A program made the position numbers and the translations under genes. Below the pieces are notes generated by a model. The model saw nothing but the letters and a program-made list of their open reading frames with translations, searched no databases and was not told where the DNA came from. Shown piece by piece: positions 17,157-25,921 of a DNA stretch of 64,000 bases. The stretch covers positions 496,001-560,000 of the forward strand of contig NZ_JACBNX010000001.1 in NCBI RefSeq assembly GCF_013403875.1, given 5' to 3'. Each line of letters begins with the position of its first letter. Position 1 is the first letter of the stretch. This DNA is from Burkholderia guangdongensis (GTDB taxonomy: Bacteria; Pseudomonadota; Gammaproteobacteria; Burkholderiales; Burkholderiaceae).

Positions 17157-17192
17157 TCGCGCACTGTCCTTGAAACTCAGTCAGGAAAACGT

Positions 17193-18419
17193 ATGACACA
17201 CAACATGGAGATCGGACGCTCGGCCGGCACCCCGGCGAGCGATCTGGAGACCGCCGGCGCCGCTGGTGCCGCTGGTGCCGCTGGTGCCGTCACGCAGGAC
17301 GCGACCGCGCTCTGCCGCCGCACGATGCTGAAGCTCGGTTTCGGCGCGATCGCGGCGGGCCTCGCGGTCACCGCGCGCGCGCAGACGGCGTCGCCCGCCC
17401 GTGGCGCGACGATGCGCGCGCTGCCCGGCGGCAGAACCGTGAAGCTCGTGCCGTCGTGGGACACGGTGCAGGTCGGCCAGATGTCGCCGAACGCGAATCC
17501 GGCGGTCACGATCCGCTCCGGCGACACGGTCTGGTACGACGGCACGTGGACCAACTGGGGCAACGAGGCGAAGTACGGGATGGGGTTCAAGGAGCGCGAG
17601 CCGATCCGCAAGAAATACCCGAACGGCGCGTTCTCGCTGATCGGCCCGGTCGTGATCGACGGTGCGCAGCCGGGCGACGTCGTCGAATGCCGGATGCTGA
17701 AGATGCGGCCGATCGACTGGGGCTGGAATTCGGCGCCGCCGGGCGTCGGCGCGCTGCCTGGCGACTTCGGCCCGTACCTGCGCTACCTGAAGTTCAACGA
17801 CGCGCGCACGCACGCGTCTTACGTGCCGGGCGTGAACATTCCGCTCAGACCGTTTCAGGCGTACCTCGGCACGCAGCCGCCCGGCGACCGGATGACGAGC
17901 GCGAACTTCGCGGGCAGCTACGGTGGCAACCTCGACTGCGCGGTGCTCGGCGTCGGCACATCGGTGTTTCTGCCGGTACAGATGGACGGCGCGCGCGTGT
18001 GGACCGGCGGCTCGATGGGCGCATCGGGCGAGGGCAATATCGACCAGACGTCGATCGAATCCGCGTTCGAGGAGATGCGGATCCAGTTCTTGCTGCATAA
18101 GCGCTCGAAGCTCGACGGCCCGATGGCGGAGACGCCCGAGCACTGGATCGGCTTCGGCTTCGCTGACGGCAGCCTCGACGCCGCGCTCGTAGCATGCATC
18201 CGGCAGATGATCGGCTGGATGTCGGCCGCGACCGGCATCGAGCCGGTGGACTGCTATGGAATCCTGAGCGTGTCGGGTAGCTTCCGCATCACGCAGTACG
18301 CGCACCAGACGCGCACCGTCTACGCGACGGAGCCGCCGAAGGGCGTGCACTGCATGCTGCCGAAGGAGATTTTCACGGCCGAGATGCTGCAGCGCCTGTC
18401 GGCTTACACGCGCGCGTGA
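17193..18419 (+). CDS. Tat-exported acetamidase/formamidase-family protein
   Basis: The 408-residue protein has an unusual 42-residue leader with a GAA-GAA-GAA repeat, then a twin-arginine signal (CRRTMLKLGFGAIAAGLAVTARAQ) and an FmdA/AmdA domain. It shows SGDTVWYDGTWTNWGNE, GPVVIDGAQPGDVVECRML, FAGSYGGNLDCAVLGVGTSVFLPVQMDGA and GGSMGASGEGNIDQT. The family hydrolyses short-chain amides to ammonium and an acid, normally in the cytoplasm, so periplasmic export via Tat is noteworthy. It could also use another start after the repeat, at M48 of RRTMLK, but this would lose the twin arginine. Its substrate is unknown. Confidence 0.85.
   Translation: MTHNMEIGRSAGTPASDLETAGAAGAAGAAGAVTQDATALCRRTMLKLGFGAIAAGLAVTARAQTASPARGATMRALPGGRTVKLVPSWDTVQVGQMSPNANPAVTIRSGDTVWYDGTWTNWGNEAKYGMGFKEREPIRKKYPNGAFSLIGPVVIDGAQPGDVVECRMLKMRPIDWGWNSAPPGVGALPGDFGPYLRYLKFNDARTHASYVPGVNIPLRPFQAYLGTQPPGDRMTSANFAGSYGGNLDCAVLGVGTSVFLPVQMDGARVWTGGSMGASGEGNIDQTSIESAFEEMRIQFLLHKRSKLDGPMAETPEHWIGFGFADGSLDAALVACIRQMIGWMSAATGIEPVDCYGILSVSGSFRITQYAHQTRTVYATEPPKGVHCMLPKEIFTAEMLQRLSAYTRA
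17259..17285 (+). repeat. In-frame 9-bp repeat x3
   Basis: Three GCCGCTGGT units encode Ala-Ala-Gly in the leader of the acetamidase-family protein, upstream of the twin arginines. Slippage would change leader length without frameshift. Confidence 0.8.
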
Positions 18420-18512
18420 CGGCGCGCTCTTTCCGGTATTCACAAGGCGCGGCCGCGCCGGCGTTTCGCCGCTTCGGCGAGCCGCCCGGCGCACGCCGCA
18501 GGAGATGAAGTG

Positions 18513-19853
18513 ATGGAATTCAAGGATCGAAAGGCCCCCGTTGCCGAGGACCTGTCGCCGGCCGGCGGCGCGAGCCGGATCGTCGCGCTCGTGGTCTGCT
18601 TTCTCGTCGTCGTGCTCGACGGCTTCAACACGACGTCGATCTCGTTCGTCGTGCCGACGCTCGCGCGCGACTGGCATCTCGCGCCGGCCGCGTTCACGCC
18701 GGTGTTCGTCGCGACGAACGTCGGCGCCGCGATCGGCTTCATCGTCACCGGGCCGCTCGCGAACCGCTTCGGCCACCGCGCGGTCGGGCTCGCGAGCGTC
18801 GCGCTGTTCGGCGCCAGCACGCTGCTGACGATGTATGCGGGCAGCGTCGCGCTGCTATCGGCGATGCGCGTGCTGGCCGCGATCGGCCTCGGCGCCGCGC
18901 TGCCGATCGCGATCACCGCGTCGGCGTCGATTATCGGCGCGAAGCACAAGGTTGCCGCATCGGTGCTCGTGACGACCGGCATGTCGGTTGGCGCGGTGAT
19001 CGGCGGCGTGATTGGCGGCCCGCTGATGCACGACTTCGGCTGGCGGTCGGTGTTCGTGATCGGCGGCGTGCTGCCGTTCGCGGTCGCGCCCGCGTTCTAC
19101 CGGATCCTGCCCGCGACGGCGGCAACAGCGGCCACCGCGGCAACAGCGGCCGCGGGCGGCCCGCACGCGGCACCGCGCGTCGCGAATCCGCTGCGCGCGC
19201 TGTTCGCGAACGGTTTCGCCGGCTACACGTGCGTGCTCTGGCTGTTCTCGTTCCTGATCTTCATGGATGTCTACGCGCTGATGTTCTGGTTCCCGACGCT
19301 GCTGCTCGCGTTCGGCTTCTCGCTCGAGCAGGCGCCGGCCGGAATGGCCGCGTTCAGCATCGGCGGCCTGAGCGGCAATCTGCTGATGACGGCCGCGGTG
19401 GCCGCGATGACGGTCGCCGGCCGGCTGCGCGTGAAGTCGGCGCTGACGGTCGGGATCGTCTGCGTGATCGCGAGCATCGCGGCGCTGAGCCGGGTCGCGT
19501 TGCCGGCGCCGGCCGTGCTGCTCGCGATCGGCGTGATCGGCGCGGGGCTCGTGAACGGGATCATGGGACAGACCGCGCTCGCCGTCGCGTTCTATCCGTC
19601 GAGCCTGCGCGCGACCGGCGTCGGCTGGGGCCATGCGATCGGGCGCGTCGGCTCGTTCGTCGGTCCGGCGATCGGCGGCGCGCTGCTCGCGACCGGCTGG
19701 GCGCCGCGCAGCATCGTGCTCGTCGCGATCGGGCCGGCACTCGCCGCGATCGTCGTGCTCGGCGCGCTGGCGCTCGTCGGGCGCCGGGCGGGCGAGCCCG
19801 ACGCGCAATCGGATGTGCAAGCGGACGCGCAAGCCGCGCCGGCCGGCCATTGA
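18513..19853 (+). CDS. MFS transporter, aromatic acid/H+ symporter type
   Basis: This 446-residue carrier has 12 predicted membrane segments. Segment 1 carries the AAHS-family DGFNTTSISFVVPTLARDW (DGxD-like). GPLANRFGHRAVGLASV is the 2-3 loop motif, and RVLAAIGLGAALPIAITASAS and GWRSVFVIGG follow. The central loop has an alanine-threonine repeat. Family members import benzoate, 4-hydroxybenzoate or protocatechuate with protons. The ATG at 18513 follows GGAG at 18501; the GTG at 18510 is also in frame. Gene neighbours suggest an aromatic or related acid, but the substrate is not readable. Confidence 0.85.
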   Translation: MEFKDRKAPVAEDLSPAGGASRIVALVVCFLVVVLDGFNTTSISFVVPTLARDWHLAPAAFTPVFVATNVGAAIGFIVTGPLANRFGHRAVGLASVALFGASTLLTMYAGSVALLSAMRVLAAIGLGAALPIAITASASIIGAKHKVAASVLVTTGMSVGAVIGGVIGGPLMHDFGWRSVFVIGGVLPFAVAPAFYRILPATAATAATAATAAAGGPHAAPRVANPLRALFANGFAGYTCVLWLFSFLIFMDVYALMFWFPTLLLAFGFSLEQAPAGMAAFSIGGLSGNLLMTAAVAAMTVAGRLRVKSALTVGIVCVIASIAALSRVALPAPAVLLAIGVIGAGLVNGIMGQTALAVAFYPSSLRATGVGWGHAIGRVGSFVGPAIGGALLATGWAPRSIVLVAIGPALAAIVVLGALALVGRRAGEPDAQSDVQADAQAAPAGH

Positions 19854-19915
19854 AGCGGCGACGAAATGTGCTCAATCACCTGATCACCCAATCAACCGAA
19901 GGAATCACCTGAATC

Positions 19916-20848
19916 ATGAAAATCATCGCTTACTCGGACGCGGGCAAGATCGCGCTTGGCGTCGTCACCAGCGACCTGCATTTCCTCGCCGTCGCGGACG
20001 TCGCGCCGGATCTGCCCGCGCGCCTGATCGAGATCCTCGAGATGGACGGCGGCCTCGACCGGCTGCGCGCCGCGGTCGCGGGCAAGGTGGGCGACCGCCT
20101 GCTCGCGGACGTGACGCTGAAGCCGTTCCTCGACCGCCCGAACGCGATGTGGGCGCTCGCGCTGAACTTCAAGAGCCACATCGCCGAGACCGGCCTGCAC
20201 ACGAACCCCGACTATCCGCATCTGTTCATGCGCACGCCGGCGTCGTACGTCGGCGCGCTCGAGCCGATCGTCGCGCCGCCGGAAGCGGTCGCGCGCGCGT
20301 TCGACTACGAAGGGGAGCTCGGCGTGATCGTCGGCAAGTCGGGGCGCTACATCCCCGTCGAGCGCGCGATGGAGTACGTCGCCGGCTACACGTGCCTGAA
20401 CGAAGGCTCGGTGCGCGAGTATCAGATGCACAACCGGCAGTTCGGACTCGGCAAGAACTTCGAGGCGTCGGGGTCGTACGGGCCGTGGCTGATGACGCCG
20501 GACGAGTTCGGCGACCCCGGCAAGCACTGGGTGCTCACGCGGATCAACGGCGTCGTGCGGCAGCGCGCGCCGCTCGACGACATGCTGATCGATGTTGCAC
20601 GCACGATCAGCTATCTGAGCCAGGGCTACCACCTGCGGCCCGGCGACCTGATCGCGATGGGCACGCCGGGCGCGCTGCCGCCGCAGCCGGACGACGCCGA
20701 GGGCCGCGACCTGTCGCGCCAGTACGGCCCGTTCCCGACGCCCGGCCTCGTGCACATGCGGCCCGGCGACTGGGTCGAGGTCGAGATCGACGGGCTTGGC
20801 GTGCTGCGCAATCCGGTGATCGCGGATCCGGCGCACCTGCTCGGCTGA
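19916..20848 (+). CDS. Fumarylacetoacetate hydrolase-family protein
   Basis: The 310-residue product has the FAH fold, with the metal-binding core FDYEGELGVIVGKSGRYI and family blocks WALALNFKSHIAE, VAGYTCLNEGSVREYQ, KNFEASGSYGPWLMTPDEF, PGDLIAMGTPGALPP and MRPGDWVEVEIDGLGVLRNPV. Relatives hydrolyse or decarboxylate 2,4-dioxo or enol acids in aromatic degradation. It follows the MFS gene in the same direction, 62 bp away. It could act on a ring-cleavage product, but the substrate cannot be fixed by reading. Confidence 0.88.
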   Translation: MKIIAYSDAGKIALGVVTSDLHFLAVADVAPDLPARLIEILEMDGGLDRLRAAVAGKVGDRLLADVTLKPFLDRPNAMWALALNFKSHIAETGLHTNPDYPHLFMRTPASYVGALEPIVAPPEAVARAFDYEGELGVIVGKSGRYIPVERAMEYVAGYTCLNEGSVREYQMHNRQFGLGKNFEASGSYGPWLMTPDEFGDPGKHWVLTRINGVVRQRAPLDDMLIDVARTISYLSQGYHLRPGDLIAMGTPGALPPQPDDAEGRDLSRQYGPFPTPGLVHMRPGDWVEVEIDGLGVLRNPVIADPAHLLG

Positions 20849-20880
20849 TCGGCGCCGGGCACTTCGGGCGCGTCTGGCGC

Positions 20881-20925
20881 GTCGGTCCTGTCAGTTCCGT
20901 CGGTTCTGTCAGCCCCGTCAGTCGC
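20881..20925. repeat. 9-bp tandem repeat x5 at convergent gene ends
   Basis: Five 9-bp units of the form GTCrGTyCy begin at 20881, 20890, 20899, 20908 and 20917. The last runs into the stop codon of the AraC gene. Confidence 0.8.
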
Positions 20926-21784
20926 GCCGCTCGGGGTCGAGCATCACCGAATGCCGGCGGAACTCGCTCGGCGGCACGCCCATGTGCTGCGCGAAAAAGC
21001 GCGTGAAGTGGCTGTGCTCCTCGAAGCCGAGTTCGTACGCGATATCGGCGAGCGGCCGGTCGCTCGCCGCGAGCAGGCGGATCGCATGCGACATCCGCAC
21101 CCAGTCGATGTAATGCTGCGGCGAGATGCCCATGCACTGTCGGAACTGCTCGAAGAAGCGCGAGCGCGACAGCCCGACCTCGGCGGCGACCTCGGCGACC
21201 GTCGGGTTCGCGGTCGGCGCGCGCTTGATGAAGTCGAGCGCCTTGCGGATCCGGAAGTCGACCTGGCGTGTCGTCAGCGCGATGCGCGTCGTCAGCGCGG
21301 GATCGGCGAAATCGCGGCCGAGCGCGACGATCAGATCCTCGAGGATCGGCAGGCAGCCGGCGTCCTGCGCGACGAGATGGTTCGTGATCGCGGCCGACAG
21401 GCGGTCGACGTGGTGCCGCACTTCGGGCGTGACGACGACGAGCCGGTGCGCAAAGATGTCGGCCGGGCTGCCGTCGGCGAGCCCGAGCCGCGTGCGCAGC
21501 CACGGTGGTTCGATCACGAGCGACAGGATCAGCGACGGCGTGTCGTCGTTCGCGCCTTTCGCATGCTCGATCCAAGGGTTCAGGCAGATCGCGCGGTCGT
21601 CGGTCAGCATCAGCTCCTCGGCGCCGACGCGGAACCGGCAGTCGCTGCCGCCGAGCTTGAACAGGAACTGGTATTGCGAGTGCGCGTGGGCGACGAGCGG
21701 CCTGCTGATGAAGTTCACCGTGGCCCGGCCGAATTCCCCCTGCAGAATCCAGACGGGCTTGTCTGCTTCCATTGCTGTCGCCAT
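20918..21784 (-). CDS. AraC-family transcriptional regulator
   Basis: This 288-residue regulator has an N-terminal cupin-like sensor (PLVAHAHSQYQFLFKLGG, RAICLNPWIEHAKG) and a C-terminal AraC domain. The two HTHs are visible: NPTVAEVAAEVGLSRSRFFEQFRQCMGISPQHYIDWVR and RPLADIAYELGFEEHSHFTRFFAQHMGVPPSEFRR. The start at 21784 (MATAMEADKPVW) follows GGAGA at suitable distance. The frame extends 44 codons further upstream, but that stretch is basic and atypical. It is convergent with the FAH gene and divergent from the alpha/beta hydrolase, so it may control either the FAH/MFS/amidase group or the hydrolase. Confidence 0.88.
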   Translation of the reverse strand: MATAMEADKPVWILQGEFGRATVNFISRPLVAHAHSQYQFLFKLGGSDCRFRVGAEELMLTDDRAICLNPWIEHAKGANDDTPSLILSLVIEPPWLRTRLGLADGSPADIFAHRLVVVTPEVRHHVDRLSAAITNHLVAQDAGCLPILEDLIVALGRDFADPALTTRIALTTRQVDFRIRKALDFIKRAPTANPTVAEVAAEVGLSRSRFFEQFRQCMGISPQHYIDWVRMSHAIRLLAASDRPLADIAYELGFEEHSHFTRFFAQHMGVPPSEFRRHSVMLDPERRD

Positions 21785-22001
21785 GTCGACCGGTCTCCGA
21801 CGTCGCTGTGATCCACGCGAAACGCGTACTTCATCAAACGCGCGGCGGCGCGTCAATTGGGGAAAAACGCACGACAAATCCGGACGATCGGGTAAGCCGC
21901 CGCTGCATTCGATCATCGCGGCCGCCGCCCGCTCCAGTAGAGTAAGGCAACCGGGCGCGCATCGCGCGGCCCTGACGATCGAGAACGACGAGAGGCGATA
22001 G

Positions 22002-22793
22002 ATGACAGCATGGTTTGAACGCGAAGGTATCCGCTTCGCATACGAAGAGTCCGGCCCGACACATGCGCCGGTGATCGTTTTCAGTCACGGGTTTCTGATG
22101 GACGGCGCGATGTTCCGGCCGAACGTCGACAAGCTGAACGACGTATTCCGCTGCATCGTATGGGATCAGCGCGGCTTTGGCGCGACCGGGCCGACCGATC
22201 GTGCGTTCAGCTACTGGGATTCCGCGCGCGATCTGATCGCGCTGCTCGATCATGCCGAGATCGCGTCCGCGTCGCTCGTCGGCATGTCGCAGGGCGGGTT
22301 CGTGTCGATGCGCGCCGCGCTGCTCGAGCCGGACCGGTTCCGTGCACTCTCGCTGATCGCGACGCGCAGCGATCTCGACGACGCGTCGGTCACGGCGTCG
22401 TTCGAGCAGCTGAAGGCGGAGTGGGCGCGCAACGGCGCGACCCACGTCGCCGCGAATCTCGCCGCGTTCCTGCTCGGGCCGGACTATCCGGCATCCGCAT
22501 GGACCGACAAGTGGCTGGCGATGTCGCGCGAGCACTTCGCGCAGCCGGTCGACGCATTGACGTCGCGCGACGACATCACCGCCAGGCTCGGCGAAATCAC
22601 GCATGCGTCGCTCGTGTTCCATGGCACCGCCGACGCGGCGATCAGCCCGCGATGCGGCGCCGAACTCGCCGAGCGGCTGCCGAACTGCAAGGGGCTCGTC
22701 CACGTGGAAGGGGCGGGGCACACGCCGAACCTCACGCATCCGGACGGCGTCAATCCGGCGCTGCGGGATTTTCTGATGCGGTATGCGCGCTGA
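22002..22793 (+). CDS. Alpha/beta-hydrolase
   Basis: This 263-residue serine hydrolase has the HGFLMDGAMF oxyanion region (residues 29-38), the nucleophile elbow GMSQGG with S96, an acid candidate in FHGTADAAISP and the catalytic His in EGAGHTPNLTHP. The cap is short. It resembles 3-oxoadipate enol-lactonase and haloperoxidase-like hydrolases in layout, but substrate is open. It is divergent from the AraC regulator with a 217-bp gap. The 3' end overlaps the sensor kinase gene on the other strand by 44 bp. Confidence 0.88.
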   Translation: MTAWFEREGIRFAYEESGPTHAPVIVFSHGFLMDGAMFRPNVDKLNDVFRCIVWDQRGFGATGPTDRAFSYWDSARDLIALLDHAEIASASLVGMSQGGFVSMRAALLEPDRFRALSLIATRSDLDDASVTASFEQLKAEWARNGATHVAANLAAFLLGPDYPASAWTDKWLAMSREHFAQPVDALTSRDDITARLGEITHASLVFHGTADAAISPRCGAELAERLPNCKGLVHVEGAGHTPNLTHPDGVNPALRDFLMRYAR

Positions 22794-24750
22794 CATAACG
22801 CGTCCGTGGAATCGTGAGCGTCACGACCGTCTCGCCCGGCGCCGAGCGAACCTCGAGCGTCGCGCCGAGCCGGCTGGCGCGCGCGCGCATGCTCGTCATG
22901 CCGATGCCGGCGTGCGATGCGTCGCCGCTCTCGACGAAACCGATGCCGTTGTCGCGCACGACCAGCACGAGGCCGTCGTCCGCGCGAATCTCCACGTCGA
23001 CGCGGCTCGCGCCGCTGTGCTTGAACACGTTGGTCAGCGCCTCCTGCAGGATGCGTATCAGGTCCAGGATGCGCGACGACGGCAGCATGCATTGCTCGAG
23101 CCCGGACAGCCGCCACGTGCAAGCCGCGTCCTGCGTCTCGAACAGCCGCGTGAAGCGATGGCGCAGCGACGCGATCTGATCCGCGAGCGTCATGTTGCCG
23201 TGCTGCTCGCTCGTCGTCGAATCGATGATCAGGCGCAGGTCGTCGCGCAGTTCCTTCAGAATCGACAGGAATCGATGCGGCGGAATTGCATGCGGCGTCC
23301 GCTCGAGCGCGATGATGCTGCCGACGAGCGTCGGGCCGAGCCCGTCGTGAAGATTGTGCGCGAAGCTCAGGCGTTCGCCGAGCCGCGCGTGCGCGACCTC
23401 GAGCTGATGCTGGCGCTGCAGCGTCTCGGTGAGTTCGCGGCGTGTCGTTTCGACGGTGCGAGTCAGATCGTCATTGAACGCCTCGATCCGCCGCAGGTTT
23501 ATCAGGTGCCGGCGGCCGAGCACGAGCGCCATGCAGATCGTCAGGATCTGGATCGTCAGGCCTCCATAATAGACGTTGTCGCGGAAAATCCCGAGAAGCG
23601 TCAGCAGATCGTGACCGCCCGCCAGCACGAAGATGGCGACGCAGGCGGCGAGAATCCGGTGCTCGGTGTTGCCGTTGCGGTACGCGTAAACGAGAAACGT
23701 CAGCGAGGTCGCGAAGTAGTGCAGTGCCTGTCCGACGACGAGCGCATCGCGCACGTTTTCGACGCGCGCATGCGGTGTCGCGAGCAGCACGCCGCTCGCC
23801 AGCACGACGGCGCCCCACAGCGCACGTTCGTAGCGCGGCCACCGCCGGCCGCAGAGACGCAGGATGAAGATCGTGTAGAGCGCGCTGTAAGCGAGCAACG
23901 CAATCGTGTTCGCGATTTCCCAGCCGTCGGTGCTCGATAGCGGCCAGGTGCTGGTTGCCGTCTGGTTGATCTGCACCGCGCTCCACGCGAGCAGCATCGC
24001 CCCGAACCAGCCGTAAAGCGTTTCCCGGCGGCGCATCAGCCACATCGCCAGGAAAAAGCAGCTGAGCGTCACGGAGATCGCGAGACTGAACCAGTGCGAT
24101 GCGAGCCGCATCCGTTCCGCGCGCTCGTAGCGCGCCTGTATCTCCATGGGCGATCCGAGCGTGACGGGGCCGAGGCCGCCCTGATACTCGGCCATGCCCG
24201 ACACGCGAAACAGCAGCGTGTTCTCGCCGTCGTGCAGCAGCGCGGCCGGCAGCAGCAGATAGCGCGGCGTGTTCCACTCGCGGGACAGCGGCTCGGCGAG
24301 GTCGGCATCGCGCCGCATCAGCGTGCCGTTCAGATAGATCGCGCCCGCCATGTTCAGGTAGTCGAGCATCATCGCGACGGGCCGGCCGTCGCTCGGCCGT
24401 CGCCAGGTCAGCCGGTACCAGACGACGCCGTCGAACGCCGGCCAGCGCGCGGACCAGATATCGGGCAGCGCAACCGGGCCCCAGCCGCTCGCCGGCGGCA
24501 GGTCGTCGCGCAGGTCCGGCGGCGCCCAGCCGGCCGGCGTCTGTGCGCGCGCGGCTTCGACCCTGACGATCGCGGGCATGCTGTCGGCGCCTGCTGCGTG
24601 CGCGACCGTCCACGGCGCGAAGAGGAGCATGAAGAGCAGCGCGCAGATCAGCGCGCAGATCAGAACAGCAAGCCCTGCGAGCGCGCTTCGTAGACGGCCT
24701 GCGTGCGCGAATTCACGGCAAGCTTCTTGTAAATGTTCTTGATGTGGCAT
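22750..24750 (-). CDS. NarL-type sensor histidine kinase with 7TM sensor
   Basis: The product (666 residues from the ATG at 24750) has an N-terminal signal/anchor (LAGLAVLICALICALLFMLLF). A periplasmic jelly-roll like the 7TMR-DISM or glycoside-hydrolase-2 N-domain follows (VWYRLTWRRPSDGRPVAMML, IYLNGTLM, LLHDGENTLLFRVSG), then about seven membrane helices, a coiled coil, a HisKA_3 dimerisation helix with LHDGLGPTLVGS, and a HATPase domain (EALTNVFKHSGAS, VVRDNGIGF, GIGMTSMRARA). The start is uncertain: 24750 gives a good anchor but overlaps the response regulator by 91 bp, and an alternative ATG at 24630 leaves a very short leader. It pairs with the response regulator just upstream. Confidence 0.8.
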   Translation of the reverse strand: MPHQEHLQEACREFAHAGRLRSALAGLAVLICALICALLFMLLFAPWTVAHAAGADSMPAIVRVEAARAQTPAGWAPPDLRDDLPPASGWGPVALPDIWSARWPAFDGVVWYRLTWRRPSDGRPVAMMLDYLNMAGAIYLNGTLMRRDADLAEPLSREWNTPRYLLLPAALLHDGENTLLFRVSGMAEYQGGLGPVTLGSPMEIQARYERAERMRLASHWFSLAISVTLSCFFLAMWLMRRRETLYGWFGAMLLAWSAVQINQTATSTWPLSSTDGWEIANTIALLAYSALYTIFILRLCGRRWPRYERALWGAVVLASGVLLATPHARVENVRDALVVGQALHYFATSLTFLVYAYRNGNTEHRILAACVAIFVLAGGHDLLTLLGIFRDNVYYGGLTIQILTICMALVLGRRHLINLRRIEAFNDDLTRTVETTRRELTETLQRQHQLEVAHARLGERLSFAHNLHDGLGPTLVGSIIALERTPHAIPPHRFLSILKELRDDLRLIIDSTTSEQHGNMTLADQIASLRHRFTRLFETQDAACTWRLSGLEQCMLPSSRILDLIRILQEALTNVFKHSGASRVDVEIRADDGLVLVVRDNGIGFVESGDASHAGIGMTSMRARASRLGATLEVRSAPGETVVTLTIPRTRYVSAHTASENPAAPD

Positions 24751-25340
24751 CCGACGGTCAGTCTGGAAAGAGAGAGCACTTCCGCGATTTCGCGGTTCGT
24801 CAAACCTTTGGATACGAGCGTCAGGATTTCGATTTCCCGCCGGCTCAGCGGCGGGGGAGCGGTCTTGGGCGGCGCGGCCGGCGGCGACGGCTTCACGTCG
24901 ATCAGCGCGAGAATGCGCCGCGCGATGAACGGGTCGATCGGCGCGCCGCCGCGCAGTGCGCTGCGAATCGACAGCGAGATCTCGAGTTCGTCGCGTTCCT
25001 TGAGCACGTAGCCGGTCGCGCCGGCCTGCAGCGCCGTCATGATCGCCTGCTCGGTGCTCCACGTCGACACGACCAGGATCGGCAGCGCCGGATCGTGCTC
25101 GTGCAGCAGGCGGATCAGGTCGATGCCGCTGCCGTCCGGCAGGCCGATGTCGATCAGCGCGATCGCGAACGCCTGGTCGGCGAACAGCGCCCGCGCTGAT
25201 GCGAAGCGATCGGTGAACACGAGGGCGTCTTCGGCATAGCCGAGAGACACCAGAACGTCGCGCAGCCGCGTCTGGGCAAGCGGCTCGTCTTCGACGACGA
25301 GCACGGGGCTGGGCAGCAACGAATCGTGGTGGTCGGACAT
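24660..25340 (-). CDS. NarL/FixJ-family response regulator
   Basis: This 226-residue protein has a receiver domain (VLVVEDEPLAQTRLRDVL) with the phospho-acceptor D64 in IALIDIGLPDG and the conserved Thr/Lys positions in VVSTWST and YVLKE. A proline-rich linker (PSPPAAPPKTAPPP) joins it to a LuxR-type HTH (LSRREIEILTLVSKGLTNREIAEVLSLSRLTVGCHIKNIYKKL). It is the first gene of a two-gene minus-strand operon with the sensor kinase. The target genes are unknown; the 580-bp upstream region is the obvious first place to look. Confidence 0.9.
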   Translation of the reverse strand: MSDHHDSLLPSPVLVVEDEPLAQTRLRDVLVSLGYAEDALVFTDRFASARALFADQAFAIALIDIGLPDGSGIDLIRLLHEHDPALPILVVSTWSTEQAIMTALQAGATGYVLKERDELEISLSIRSALRGGAPIDPFIARRILALIDVKPSPPAAPPKTAPPPLSRREIEILTLVSKGLTNREIAEVLSLSRLTVGCHIKNIYKKLAVNSRTQAVYEARSQGLLF

Positions 25341-25921
25341 CGTGGCGTGTGGTGCGCTGAAAGTGCGCTGAAATATTGCGGCGGAGGCTCGGGGTGTGGC
25401 CCGGCTGCTGCCCTGCCGGCCGGTATTCGCGTGCTCATACCGGTTCTTTCCGGAAGAATACAGGCAAAACCTCGGGCCGCGAAAGTAGGCAGCAACCGGG
25501 AGAGCCGCCGGGGGCCGCCGCTCGGCGAGCCGCCGGGAGAGCCGCCGGGAGAGCCGCGATAGGGGAATTACCTCATTCGCGGTATTCCCGACGCCGGACC
25601 CGGCGCGTAGATTGGCTCGCGAATGGTGAACGACCGTCGAGGGTGACGTAAAGACGATCGGGCCGGTTCGTCGTCGATACCGAATTTATTTCGGAAAACA
25701 AATTAATCACTCGATGCCGGCGCCTGAAGTGCGCTGAGATCGAGCCATGCCACGGTGTCCGTCGCGGAGCCGGTGGCGCGAGTCTTGCGTGCATTCCTGG
25801 TAATCCGTGCTGGCGGGCGCTCAGTTCGTGACCGTACAGGAAAAAAGCGCCGCGCTTTGCCGCAAGGCAAGGATCGCCAGCCGCAGCGCCGCCGACGCGG
25901 CGAGACAGGAGGGGCGAGGCC
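25341..25921. other. Long intergenic region
   Basis: About 580 bp separate the divergent response-regulator gene and small membrane-protein gene. It contains a 12-bp repeat array (25502-25558), a short hairpin-like CCGAA/TTCGG pair at 25680-25694 in AT-richer DNA, and no ORF with a credible ribosome site. It is long enough for both promoters and a small RNA, but I see no clear sRNA terminator. Confidence 0.45.
25502..25558. repeat. 12-bp GC-rich tandem repeat array
   Basis: Units of GAGCCGCCGGGA occur at 25527-25538 and 25539-25550, with a near-copy at 25502-25513 and degenerate copies between and after. The array is upstream of the response regulator on its 5' side. Confidence 0.75.

Noticed and set aside
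25326..25562. A 78-residue frame ending in Gly-Glu-Pro-Pro repeats.
   Set aside because: No ribosome site is seen and the repeat reads in all frames as a GC-rich tandem array.
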